Below, one piece after another: positions 1 through 5,666 of a DNA stretch of 6,382 bases. The notes beneath the pieces are model-generated. The model did not search any database. It was given only the letters and a program-made list of their open reading frames with translations, and was not told where the DNA came from. The first letter of the stretch is position 1, and every line of letters begins with the position of its first letter. Location: contig JACQJM010000234.1 of the NCBI GenBank assembly GCA_016205045.1, forward strand, positions 1-6,382. Reading direction: 5' to 3'. The DNA comes from Elusimicrobiota bacterium (GTDB taxonomy: Bacteria; Elusimicrobiota; Elusimicrobia; JACQJN01). The translations under genes were made by a program, and so were the position numbers.

Positions 1-22
1 CCCCGGTGTTACACCGGGGGGG
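1..22. repeat. G/C-rich palindrome, inverted copy of the porin 1 terminator stem
   Basis: Positions 1-9 (CCCCGGTGT) pair perfectly with 11-19 (ACACCGGGG) around a single T, and three further G follow, so the left arm probably continues before the window. The reverse complement of 1-22 is identical to 1621-1642, the stem of the terminator behind porin 1. Unlike that copy, no T-tract follows here on the + strand, so it is not a good + strand terminator. It could end a gene on the - strand, be the 5' part of the porin 1 leader, or be a repeat bracketing the porin gene. Confidence 0.75.
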
Positions 23-120
23 CCGCTGATCCCGAACATCGGGACTGTTGGTCGCCCTAGGCGAGCTCCTCCTTACGGAAACGTAGGCTCCCCATCGACT
101 TCTGGGGGGCGCGAATAAAA

Positions 121-150
121 AGCACCCCCTGGTGCGGTACCGGGGGGGCT
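121..150 (+). promoter_or_regulatory. Leader hairpin just upstream of the porin 1 ribosome-binding site
   Basis: AGC 121-123, CCCCC 125-129 and GGT 131-133 pair with ACC 139-141, the G-run 142-148 and GCT, with small bulges and the loop GCGGT. A shorter hairpin, GCACC 122-126 with GGTGC 131-135, uses the same left arm, so the two are mutually exclusive. The stem resembles the porin 1 terminator (A-run, C-run, GGT...ACC, G-run) but is not followed by a T-tract. CCCCGGT 1-7 can also pair with ACCGGGG 139-145. It ends 11 nt before the Shine-Dalgarno site and could affect its accessibility or protect the mRNA. Confidence 0.5.
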
Positions 151-160
151 TACGAAGAAA

Positions 161-169
161 TAAGGAGGT
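161..169 (+). promoter_or_regulatory. Strong Shine-Dalgarno site of porin 1
   Basis: TAAGGAGGT is a near-full complement of the 16S rRNA 3' end. GGAGG ends six nt before ATG 175, which fixes that start codon. It is the only clear Shine-Dalgarno site in front of any gene in this window. Confidence 0.9.
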
Positions 170-174
170 AATAA

Positions 175-1581
175 ATGAAGAAACTTCTAGGAACGGTCCT
201 AGGCTTAGCGCTGGTTTTCCCAGCCATAGCCCAGGCCGATCTACTGAAGAATCTCAAAACCAGCGGTCAAGTAGATGTTCAGGGTGTTCGCGTGAACAAC
301 CTGGATTCTACAAGCGGCACCATGGATAGGTTCGGGCGGACTCATACCCGATTGATCTGGGGAGCTTCTTTTGACCTTCTGGATGACGTCATGGGAAATG
401 TCACCTTCACAAAGACCGATAGGAACTATGGAACAGGTGCACAATCGGTCACTGGAGTAGAAGGGGTGGCATTGGTAAACGAAGCCAACATCCAGATTAA
501 GAATTTGGGATGTGTGGATGCGAAAGTCGGTCGCCAGTTCTACGGCAACGCGGGGGATATGGTTGTTTATTATGGTCCCTCCGGAAAACCGTCTGATTCC
601 ACCACTCCTCTGGGTGTAACGGCATTGGATGCTGTCCGCTTGGACTGCACCCATGCGCGCGACTACCTAGGAAATGGGGGGAGTCTCCATCTGTTTAACG
701 GTAAAGTCACCGACGCTTCCAACACGGCCGACACCGACACCGATGTTCGTGGCCTCTCCGCTGGCTGGAAACTCTTCGGCCTGGCGTGGGTCGCCGACCT
801 CTATGAGAGGAGACTCGGATCGGGTGTTCTGAAAGCGGATGGAAGTGGAAACGCTGGCCGATTGGACGATGACCTGTGGGTCCTGAGATTGAAGACCAAA
901 GGGGATGTAGGTATGGTTAAGGGTATGACTTGGAATGCTCAAGTAGCCCTCAATCGGGGAACCAACGGCGATACCAACGGCAGCGGAACCATCACTGCTG
1001 GGGATGTGGATCCAGCCACTGGACCTGTTCCTCAGTACCGAGGGTGGGCCTTCCTTGGGAATGTAGCTCACAAATGGAATTGGAACAAGGTGGGAGGGGT
1101 TAACTGGGGTGGTGAACTAGGTTACGGATCTGGCAATGTGCCGACTGATCCCGTCAGCCGACCCGTCACCAACACCTTTGCCGCCATTGCTTCCGATTAC
1201 CGACCCGGAGACATTTACGGTGGTCATTTCGGTGGTCTGACCGGTGGGTTTAACCCTGCTGGTCTTTCCAACCGCTTGATCTACAATGCCTGGGTGAGCC
1301 TAAATCCCGACAGGTGGCCTAAACTTACTGCCACCGTACAAGGATATAAGTTCCACTTTGTACAAGGACCTGTCGTTCTCGGTGTTCAAGAAAAGAACAT
1401 CGGATCCGAGGTGGACCTGAGACTAGGATACAAGCACTCCGACAATGTTGGCGTCGGATTCAGCTACGGCCGCTTCTATCCTGGCGCTGCGATCATTCAT
1501 ACCATCGCAGGAGCTGGTGGAGGAACAGTGCAGGTGAACCCCACCAACCGTCTAGGCACGGACTTAACGGTAAGGTTCTAA
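175..1581 (+). CDS. Outer-membrane beta-barrel porin, alginate-export-like (porin 1)
   Basis: A 468-residue secreted barrel protein, likely a channel for small hydrophilic solutes in the outer membrane; the substrate cannot be read from sequence. Residues 1-21 are a classic signal peptide (KK, hydrophobic core, cleavage after AQA), and the chain ends in ...DLTVRF with the terminal aromatic residue recognised by the BAM machinery. The body alternates short amphipathic strands with Gly/Asn/Asp-rich loops. Two stretches recall the alginate-export family (PF13372): VGRQFYG near 118-124, and IGSEVDLRLGY followed by GRFYPG near 409-437. Two cysteines (113 and 158) might form a disulphide. The ATG at 175 is fixed by the ribosome-binding site and signal peptide. 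Strong initiation, a structured leader and a strong terminator suggest an abundant single-gene transcript. Family is inferred from motifs; another 16-18-strand porin family is possible. Confidence 0.8.
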   Translation: MKKLLGTVLGLALVFPAIAQADLLKNLKTSGQVDVQGVRVNNLDSTSGTMDRFGRTHTRLIWGASFDLLDDVMGNVTFTKTDRNYGTGAQSVTGVEGVALVNEANIQIKNLGCVDAKVGRQFYGNAGDMVVYYGPSGKPSDSTTPLGVTALDAVRLDCTHARDYLGNGGSLHLFNGKVTDASNTADTDTDVRGLSAGWKLFGLAWVADLYERRLGSGVLKADGSGNAGRLDDDLWVLRLKTKGDVGMVKGMTWNAQVALNRGTNGDTNGSGTITAGDVDPATGPVPQYRGWAFLGNVAHKWNWNKVGGVNWGGELGYGSGNVPTDPVSRPVTNTFAAIASDYRPGDIYGGHFGGLTGGFNPAGLSNRLIYNAWVSLNPDRWPKLTATVQGYKFHFVQGPVVLGVQEKNIGSEVDLRLGYKHSDNVGVGFSYGRFYPGAAIIHTIAGAGGGTVQVNPTNRLGTDLTVRF

Positions 1582-1588
1582 GTTAGAT

Positions 1589-1610
1589 TTAACCCGCCTG
1601 AGTGGGTTAA
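1589..1610 (+). repeat. Hairpin between the porin 1 stop codon and its terminator
   Basis: TTAACCC 1589-1595 pairs with GGGTTAA 1604-1610, extended inward by G-T and C-G to leave a CTGA loop (9-bp stem). No T-tract follows on the + strand, so it is not itself a terminator. Its place seven nt after the stop codon fits a 3' stabilising hairpin or part of a two-stem terminator. Confidence 0.6.
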
Positions 1611-1616
1611 TAGATT

Positions 1617-1652
1617 AAAACCCCCCCGGTGTAACACCGGGGGGGTTTCTTT
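1617..1652 (+). terminator. Strong intrinsic terminator of porin 1
   Basis: Twelve perfect base pairs (1621-1632 with 1634-1645; seven C, then GGTGT) around a single A, so in practice about nine or ten pairs with a small loop, followed by TTTCTTTTT and preceded by AAAA. It lies 39 nt after the porin 1 stop and separates that gene from porin 2. The A-run on the left could let it work weakly on the - strand too. The same stem occurs inverted at 1-22. Confidence 0.9.
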
Positions 1653-1699
1653 TTGCTTCATCCAGAAAGGTTTCACTTTATTTTTCATCTAAAATTTCA

Positions 1700-1705
1700 T
1701 ACGAT
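1700..1705 (+). promoter_or_regulatory. Possible -10 element of porin 2
   Basis: TACGAT matches TATAAT in four of six bases and ends ten nt before ATG 1716, placing a transcription start about four nt before the codon. There is no Shine-Dalgarno sequence, and the -35 region (TTTATT) is poor. The earlier TAAAAT at 1690-1695 is an alternative. Confidence 0.35.
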
Positions 1706-1715
1706 TCAGTAGTTC

Positions 1716-3062
1716 ATGCAAAAATCGGCTAAAACTCTGCGTACTTCTTTTGTCTTTTTCTTCATTTTCATCCTTCATACTTCATACTTTCTCCCTTTCG
1801 CCCACTCTGCCACCCTGGACCTAACCACTAGCGCCAGGATAAGAGGGCTATCCTATAAAAATACCACCTTAACCACTGAGGGTGCCCGCAACCAATCCTT
1901 TTTTTCAGAGAGAGCGGACCTTGGGCTCATGCTCAAAAATATCAAATTAGATTCTCCCAGGGGCCGAGATACCACCATGGATGTTGGGCTCTTGCTGGGA
2001 GCGATAGGCATTTCCGGATCCACCGTTCCCATACAATCTCCCTTCGATCGGGCGGCCTCACGCTACCCCAACTCCAATCTTACTCCTTACATTCAAAACG
2101 CTTATGTTAAGGTTAACCAATTCCTAGGATATCCCTGGCAGCTCACTCTAGGCCGACAACCATTCGAACTGGTGGGGGGGTTGTTAGCTTCAGACAATGG
2201 GGTAGGATTTACGGGACTTCGAATAGATTACCCTTTCCGTTCCTGGGAAATGAAAACGAAATTATTCATGTTCGAACCCAGCTCTACGGGGGGAGTAAAC
2301 AGCTTAGATCTATATGGTTTTTCCTTAGAGATCCCATCAGAAGGTATATGGGAGCTCAGTGCCCTGATCGAGAAGGATAAAACTACCACCGTAGCCCTTA
2401 ATACACCCGTACAGGGGGCTGTAAGGACATTCTACGGGCTGCGCTACTCCCTTGAATATGGTCCTCTCTCTTTTGATGGGCAGGGAGTGATACAATCTGG
2501 AAGCGCCAAACCCCAGAATCCTGCCCAGTCTAAAATTACTTATGCAGGCACGGCTTTATTATTTAAAGGAAAATGGACTCAGGAGATGGGTCGCCTAGGG
2601 ATCGGACAGGGAAGACTTTCCTTTGGGAAAGGCAGTGGAGATCACTCGGATACCCTTACCAGAGATGAGGCTTTCTTTCCTAGTTATGGCAAGAGATTTG
2701 ATGGATTGGAAAGGGCTGGTTTTGGTGATTTTTATGGGGCCTCTCTTTATGATGCCTTTGGCTCCACCTCCACTGCCAACGGCCTTCCTCCCAACGCCAG
2801 CGGAGTCCAAGTGTTCAATTTAGGGGCCACATTTCCACCTTATAATGGAATATACCTGGATATTGATTATTATATATTCCAGGCGGGCACGATTGGCTCT
2901 GCTCTCACCAAATCACTAGGCAAGGAATGGGATGTTAGACTTCACTACACCATTAAAAATAAGCTGACGATTCAAGTTGCATTTGCCTCCTTCTCTCCAG
3001 GAAATCCTTACAACTCCACCACGGCCAAAAGATTTCTCTTTGAAGCTTCCGGAAGATTTTAA
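1716..3062 (+). CDS. Outer-membrane porin, second alginate-export-like paralogue (porin 2)
   Basis: A 448-residue predicted outer-membrane barrel. Residues 1-32 form a long signal peptide with a Phe-rich core (SFVFFFIFIL) and cleavage near AHSA; the last residues, EASGRF, end in the aromatic residue expected of a barrel. LTLGRQPFELVGG (143-155) corresponds to the VGRQ segment of porin 1, and LGKEWDVRLHY...FSPG (401-429) to its IGSEVDLRLGY...FYPG segment. So the two are distant relatives in one family with the same layout but little overall identity. Role: probable diffusion channel, substrate unknown. ATG 1716 is the only start that gives a signal peptide, yet no Shine-Dalgarno site precedes it. 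It lies behind the porin 1 terminator and so is probably transcribed separately. The start is Phe/Leu-rich because the DNA there is T/C-rich. Confidence 0.75.
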   Translation: MQKSAKTLRTSFVFFFIFILHTSYFLPFAHSATLDLTTSARIRGLSYKNTTLTTEGARNQSFFSERADLGLMLKNIKLDSPRGRDTTMDVGLLLGAIGISGSTVPIQSPFDRAASRYPNSNLTPYIQNAYVKVNQFLGYPWQLTLGRQPFELVGGLLASDNGVGFTGLRIDYPFRSWEMKTKLFMFEPSSTGGVNSLDLYGFSLEIPSEGIWELSALIEKDKTTTVALNTPVQGAVRTFYGLRYSLEYGPLSFDGQGVIQSGSAKPQNPAQSKITYAGTALLFKGKWTQEMGRLGIGQGRLSFGKGSGDHSDTLTRDEAFFPSYGKRFDGLERAGFGDFYGASLYDAFGSTSTANGLPPNASGVQVFNLGATFPPYNGIYLDIDYYIFQAGTIGSALTKSLGKEWDVRLHYTIKNKLTIQVAFASFSPGNPYNSTTAKRFLFEASGRF

Positions 3063-3081
3063 AGTAATACTTTAAATTTTT
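3058..3081 (+). terminator. Weak A/T-rich terminator-like hairpin of porin 2
   Basis: TTTAAAGT 3058-3065 pairs perfectly with ACTTTAAA 3069-3076 around AAT, followed by five T. The left arm includes the stop codon TAA (3060-3062). The eight-pair stem has a single G-C pair, so it would be thermally weak and may not terminate well. Confidence 0.4.
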
Positions 3082-3146
3082 AAGAAGTCCTTTCCCAGGA
3101 GAAATCCATCCGGGCCCCTTCTCTCCATTGACTTCAACTTAAACAA

Positions 3147-3288
3147 AGCTTGGCTGGTCGAGGGTGTTTCGGCAAAGCAGGGCTGTGCCGCAGGGCCGCA
3201 TTTAGCTGATGGTCGGCCTGAGGCTCAGAGTGTGCCGCAGATGGCACCACGTCCCTGCGGACGGAACCCCTCGGAATCCAGCCAAGCT
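3147..3288. ncRNA. 142-nt long interrupted hairpin: candidate structured RNA or palindromic repeat
   Basis: The ends are a perfect 11-bp inverted repeat (AGCTTGGCTGG 3147-3157, CCAGCCAAGCT 3278-3288). Pairing continues inward: 3159-3164 with 3268-3273, 3166-3170 with 3263-3267, 3177-3182 with 3253-3258 and 3185-3189 with 3243-3247, giving about 33 pairs broken by small internal loops. The apical part can form GGCCG/CGGCC (3194-3198/3214-3218) or CTGAG/CTCAG. TGTGCCGCAG occurs twice (3184 and 3231). The closing stem with an asymmetric loop (GGCAAA against GGAC) resembles the closing stem of 6S RNA (E. coli GAGAUGUUCGCAAGC...GCGGCGGCAUCUC). It is shorter than usual 6S RNA, and no clear promoter or terminator flanks it. 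No coding frame fits. A dispersed palindromic repeat is as likely; strand unknown. Confidence 0.4.
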
Positions 3289-3329
3289 ATCAGTGACGTC
3301 ATCTCCCGAATCTCTCTATATTACTAATG

Positions 3330-3354
3330 ATAATATATATTATGTTTCATAATA
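3330..3354. repeat. Overlapping A/T palindromes
   Basis: ATAATATATATTAT (3330-3343) is a perfect 14-bp palindrome. It overlaps a second inverted repeat, TATTATG 3338-3344 with CATAATA 3348-3354 around TTT. Both are within the A/T-rich tract and could be unwinding or protein-binding sites. Confidence 0.6.
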
Positions 3355-3480
3355 GTGCTATTCACAAAATCCACAAGATATTCATTTCCCCTTAAAATAT
3401 TTTATATTTATCGTTGTATATGAATGGTAATCATAAATTATTTAATACTAAATATTGATTTTTAAAATTAGCAGTCATTC

Positions 3481-3489
3481 TGTGGATAA
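3481..3489 (-). promoter_or_regulatory. Perfect DnaA-box sequence
   Basis: TGTGGATAA is the reverse complement of the consensus TTATCCACA. It lies at the edge of the A/T-rich tract, just before a CCGCTC/GAGCGG inverted repeat (3493-3498/3511-3516) with a 12-nt loop. One isolated perfect site can occur by chance. Confidence 0.4.
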
Positions 3490-3609
3490 TTGCCGCTCAA
3501 TTTCAGGCCCGAGCGGATAAAATCAGATCTCTGGCAAGTGATAGATTTGGGAAGGATCGATCGGAGCTTGAAAGAAAAGGGCGGGTGATCGTGTATTTAA
3601 GAACTCAGG

Positions 3610-3900
3610 TTAAGAGGCGGGCGGGGATTGGGGTGGTAGGATGCTCTGGGAAGGTTCAGGCCAAACGATGCCCAAGGCAATGACCCCATACCCCCCCAAT
3701 ATCAAAAAGGGAGATAGGGTACTGGCCCAGTTCTGACCCATGGTATCTGTTTTGGAAAGGCAAAAAAAGCCAAGAAAGAGTATCCCTATACCCAAAAGGA
3801 TAAACCTCTTCCCATTTTTGGATATAGACTGTTCCAAAATGGAGGAAGGTATAGAAATGCCACTTCCCATCTGTCTCTTTTTGTTAGATTTCCTACCCAT
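3610..3900 (-). CDS. Small membrane protein with two transmembrane helices, unknown function
   Basis: A 96-residue protein with a basic, hydrophilic N-terminus (GRKSNKKRQ), a first helix at about 32-48 (RFILLGIGILFLGFF), a short polar turn (SKTDTMGQNW), a second helix at about 62-80 (LSPFLILGGYGVIALGIVW) and a Pro/Ser-rich tail. The basic start suggests both ends face the cytoplasm. The pattern of two helices around a short polar turn distantly recalls small DUF3098-type proteins, but I cannot assign a family. It follows the histidine kinase gene on the same strand after 88 nt, so co-transcription is possible. No Shine-Dalgarno site precedes ATG 3900; TAGTAT lies nine nt before it. An internal ATG at residue 11 would still keep both helices. 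The frame opposite lacks such features and is rejected. Confidence 0.6.
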   Translation of the reverse strand: MGRKSNKKRQMGSGISIPSSILEQSISKNGKRFILLGIGILFLGFFCLSKTDTMGQNWASTLSPFLILGGYGVIALGIVWPEPSQSILPPQSPPAS

Positions 3901-3909
3901 ACAGAAAGA

Positions 3910-3915
3910 ATACTA
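3910..3915 (-). promoter_or_regulatory. Possible -10 element of the small membrane protein gene
   Basis: On the - strand TAGTAT (four of six to TATAAT) ends nine nt before ATG 3900, the same spacing as at the kinase gene. No -35 element or Shine-Dalgarno site is evident. Confidence 0.25.
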
Positions 3916-3988
3916 CAAATTCCCCAAAGTGTTGCCAATCATCAAAAAACCATGAAAGCCAAGGGATAGGCGAAATACCCACAAGGAA

Positions 3989-5506
3989 CTAAACGGTCAG
4001 ATCAGGGATGGATTCTTCTTTGCTAGGGATGGTAGGAGCTTTGGAAGGAAGAGATTCCCTCTGCCGGAACATCTGGGTGGCCCCTCTTTCCTCTTCCACT
4101 ACCTTAGGGTAGGGAGCTAGATTTTGAACGGTGTAGCGTCCGGGTTTTCGACGAAAGAAAAAGGGCGCCAGCACCAACACCCCGGCCAAAGACCCCCCGT
4201 ACCACAGAAGCGGGGTTGGGGATGCAGGATTCTCTTCTTGCGCATGCCCATAAAGCGGGGGAGGAGATTTCACCACCAGCGTTCGCGCAGGCTCCTCTCG
4301 GGATGTGACAGACTCTTTAGGATGGTTTAAAGAAATAGGGACTCTCACCCCACCAGGCAAACCTTTCAAAACAGTCCCCCCATCGAAAGGAAGACTGGCC
4401 CGCATGGCACTCGATTCAAAATCTGAAAAGCGGCTGTTCAACGCATCTTTCAAATCGCTCGCGACAGCAGGCCGAGAGGCCCAAAGCCTTTCCCAGGACT
4501 GGTTCTCCCATAAATATTCCCGCCTCACTTTTTCCCCCCACTCCAGAGCAGGGATGGTGGAGCGTGTCTCATGCGGAGCCAGGTTTGGTTCGTGAGCTTT
4601 CTTTGAATTCATCGCTATCGCAGAACCGGAAGAGGGTTGAGTGAGGTTCGGGGACACAGAGTCCGCTTTTCGGTGCGTGCGCACCACCCAGAGAGAGATA
4701 AGAATAGAAGCGGTAATAGCCCAACCAGCAGCACGGTCCCAAATGGGCTTTTTAGAAGAAAGAGAATAGGCGATGGCAAACGAAGCTAAGGGAAGAGTGA
4801 AGTAGAAACAAGAACCTTTTCCTGGTCCTTCGCTGGTGACCCCTATTTTCCCTCCATGTTGAGTCACAATATCCCGGCAAATGCTCAATCCCAACCCCAG
4901 CATCCCTCCATTTCGGGAACGATAAAATCCGCGAAAAATCTTTTTCTGCTCCTCCGGGGCGATGCCATCTCCCGTGTCCAGCACGTTGATTTTCACAATC
5001 TCCCCTTCCAAGCTCGAAGAAATTTTTATGGAGCCTCCCCGGGGAGTGTGCCGGACAGCATTGGAAATAAGATTGGAAAGCACCTGCAGGATCCGACGAG
5101 CATCCACAAAAACAAGCGTCCTTCCTTTTAGGTTTTCCAACTTCAGGGAGATCTCCTTGCTCCGGCTCAAAACCTCCAATCCCTCTACCGCTTGAGATAA
5201 AAGATTTTCTATAAGCAAATGAGATTGGTTTAAACGGAAATTTCCCCTCCGGATGGATTCGTGATCCATTAAATCCTGCAGAAGTCCCAAGGCCTGTTGA
5301 GAACAGAAGGAAATTCGGGACAATGTATCGCGCTTCTTTTGCCCAGAGGGATCCTCAGAAGCGTTGAGAAGAATTTGAGAATACCCATCTATGCAGGTGA
5401 GGGGATTTCGGATGTCGTGGAAGACCTTCAAATAAAGGTCGGTCTGATTCCGTTTAAACCGAGGGAATCGCCATCTCTTGAAAAGAGACCTAATGCCAAT
5501 ATCCAT
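3989..5506 (-). CDS. Sensor histidine kinase with N-terminal catalytic core and C-terminal membrane helices
   Basis: A 505-residue kinase. Only about 20 basic residues precede the HisKA domain, whose phospho-acceptor is His30 in FHDIRNPL. The ATPase domain is complete: N-box NLISNAVRHT (Asn145/Asn149), G1 DTGDG (177-181), F-box FRGF (191-194), G2 GMLGLGL (201-207) and G3 near SEGPGKGS (225-232). It should autophosphorylate and pass phosphate to a response regulator, none of which is in the window. After the core come a helix at about 259-275 (AAGWAITASILISLWVV), about 155 Ser/Pro/charged residues, a second helix at about 433-451 and a basic tail. Positive charges predict the middle part outside the membrane, so any sensor would follow the catalytic core, the reverse of the usual order. 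ATG 5506 is preceded by an in-frame stop 15 nt upstream, so no earlier ATG exists; there is no Shine-Dalgarno site. Confidence 0.9.
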   Translation of the reverse strand: MDIGIRSLFKRWRFPRFKRNQTDLYLKVFHDIRNPLTCIDGYSQILLNASEDPSGQKKRDTLSRISFCSQQALGLLQDLMDHESIRRGNFRLNQSHLLIENLLSQAVEGLEVLSRSKEISLKLENLKGRTLVFVDARRILQVLSNLISNAVRHTPRGGSIKISSSLEGEIVKINVLDTGDGIAPEEQKKIFRGFYRSRNGGMLGLGLSICRDIVTQHGGKIGVTSEGPGKGSCFYFTLPLASFAIAYSLSSKKPIWDRAAGWAITASILISLWVVRTHRKADSVSPNLTQPSSGSAIAMNSKKAHEPNLAPHETRSTIPALEWGEKVRREYLWENQSWERLWASRPAVASDLKDALNSRFSDFESSAMRASLPFDGGTVLKGLPGGVRVPISLNHPKESVTSREEPARTLVVKSPPPLYGHAQEENPASPTPLLWYGGSLAGVLVLAPFFFRRKPGRYTVQNLAPYPKVVEEERGATQMFRQRESLPSKAPTIPSKEESIPDLTV

Positions 5507-5515
5507 CTGGATACT

Positions 5516-5521
5516 ATTTTA
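5516..5521 (-). promoter_or_regulatory. Possible -10 element of the kinase gene
   Basis: On the - strand TAAAAT (five of six to TATAAT) ends nine nt before ATG 5506, giving a predicted leader of about three nt. No TTGACA-like -35 element is seen at the expected distance. Confidence 0.4.
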
Positions 5522-5666
5522 ATCGAGATTCCCCTCGGCAGCATGAGGCTAAAGACCTATTTTAAAATGGGCCTTTTGGACCACCCTTTAGTCCTACGCC
5601 ACTTTAGACCCTTTGCCGACCTAAAATTAGGACCTTCGGCTCTAGGAGCTGGGGAATTTCATTCAG

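Larger units (their letters stand above)
23..174 (+). promoter_or_regulatory. Structured leader of porin 1 with anti-Shine-Dalgarno element (candidate RNA switch)
   Basis: The stretch before porin 1 is a string of hairpins: CCCGA/TCGGG (31-35/39-43), TCGCC/GGCGA (52-56/60-64), TACG-GAAA-CGTA with a GNRA tetraloop (74-85) extended by GAGC/GCTC (63-66/87-90), and CCCCA/TGGGG (90-94/103-107). GTCG 51-54 can also close against CGAC 96-99. CCTCCTTA at 68-75 is the exact complement of the ribosome-binding sequence TAAGGAGG at 161-168. It lies mostly in the unpaired bulge of the 63-90 hairpin, so it could leave that hairpin and mask the ribosome-binding site. I found no match to TPP, cobalamin, SAM, glycine, c-di-GMP, fluoride or M-box consensus motifs as I remember them. 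The promoter is not identified and may lie before the window. Confidence 0.5.
3301..3520. other. A/T-rich tract with DnaA-box-like sites (possible replication-origin-like region)
   Basis: After the G/C-rich hairpin the composition falls sharply to long A/T runs (about 3310-3480), with no gene. TGTGGATAA at 3481-3489 is a perfect DnaA box on the - strand. CTATTCACA (3358-3366, 8 of 9 to TTATTCACA) and AAATCCACA (3367-3375, 7 of 9 to TTATCCACA) lie directly head to tail on the + strand. The A/T tract between them would suit an unwinding element. No dnaA, dnaN, rpmH or mnmG gene is visible, so this may instead be an ordinary A/T-rich spacer or a DnaA-binding regulatory site. Confidence 0.3.

Noticed and set aside
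50..112. M-box (Mg2+) riboswitch, suggested by AGGCGAGCTCCT resembling AGGUGAGGCUCC
   Set aside because: The later conserved M-box segments (GCUGCCC, GACGCCAAUGGGUCAACAG, GUGCUAAAGC) are absent, and the fold differs.
16..148. G-quadruplex from the long G-runs at 16-22, 104-109 and 142-148
   Set aside because: The runs are far apart and each has a nearby C-run partner, so hairpins are much more likely.
132..329. A 65-codon + strand frame crossing the leader and the start of porin 1
   Set aside because: It overlaps the leader hairpins and the porin start in another frame, and the product is Arg/Ser-rich without features.
241..1071. Two open frames on the - strand opposite porin 1 (241-654 and 667-1071)
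   Set aside because: They are fully antisense to a convincing signal-peptide porin, have no ribosome-binding site and no domain, and their composition follows the opposite frame.
2595..2823. Short frames on both strands inside porin 2
   Set aside because: They lie wholly within the porin 2 gene in other frames, with no start signals or recognisable sequence.
3128..3133. TTGACT as a -35 element driving the structured element
   Set aside because: The matching -10 position (about 3151-3156) reads TGGCTG and lies inside the hairpin, so there is no credible promoter.
3147..3288. SRP RNA, tmRNA or RNase P RNA
   Set aside because: The invariant sequences (GGAAGCAGCC of SRP, the tRNA-like ends of tmRNA, the RNase P core) are missing and the size does not fit.
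3740..3955. A + strand frame opposite the small membrane protein
   Set aside because: The - strand frame encodes two clean helices and a basic N-terminus; the + strand product is a featureless shadow.
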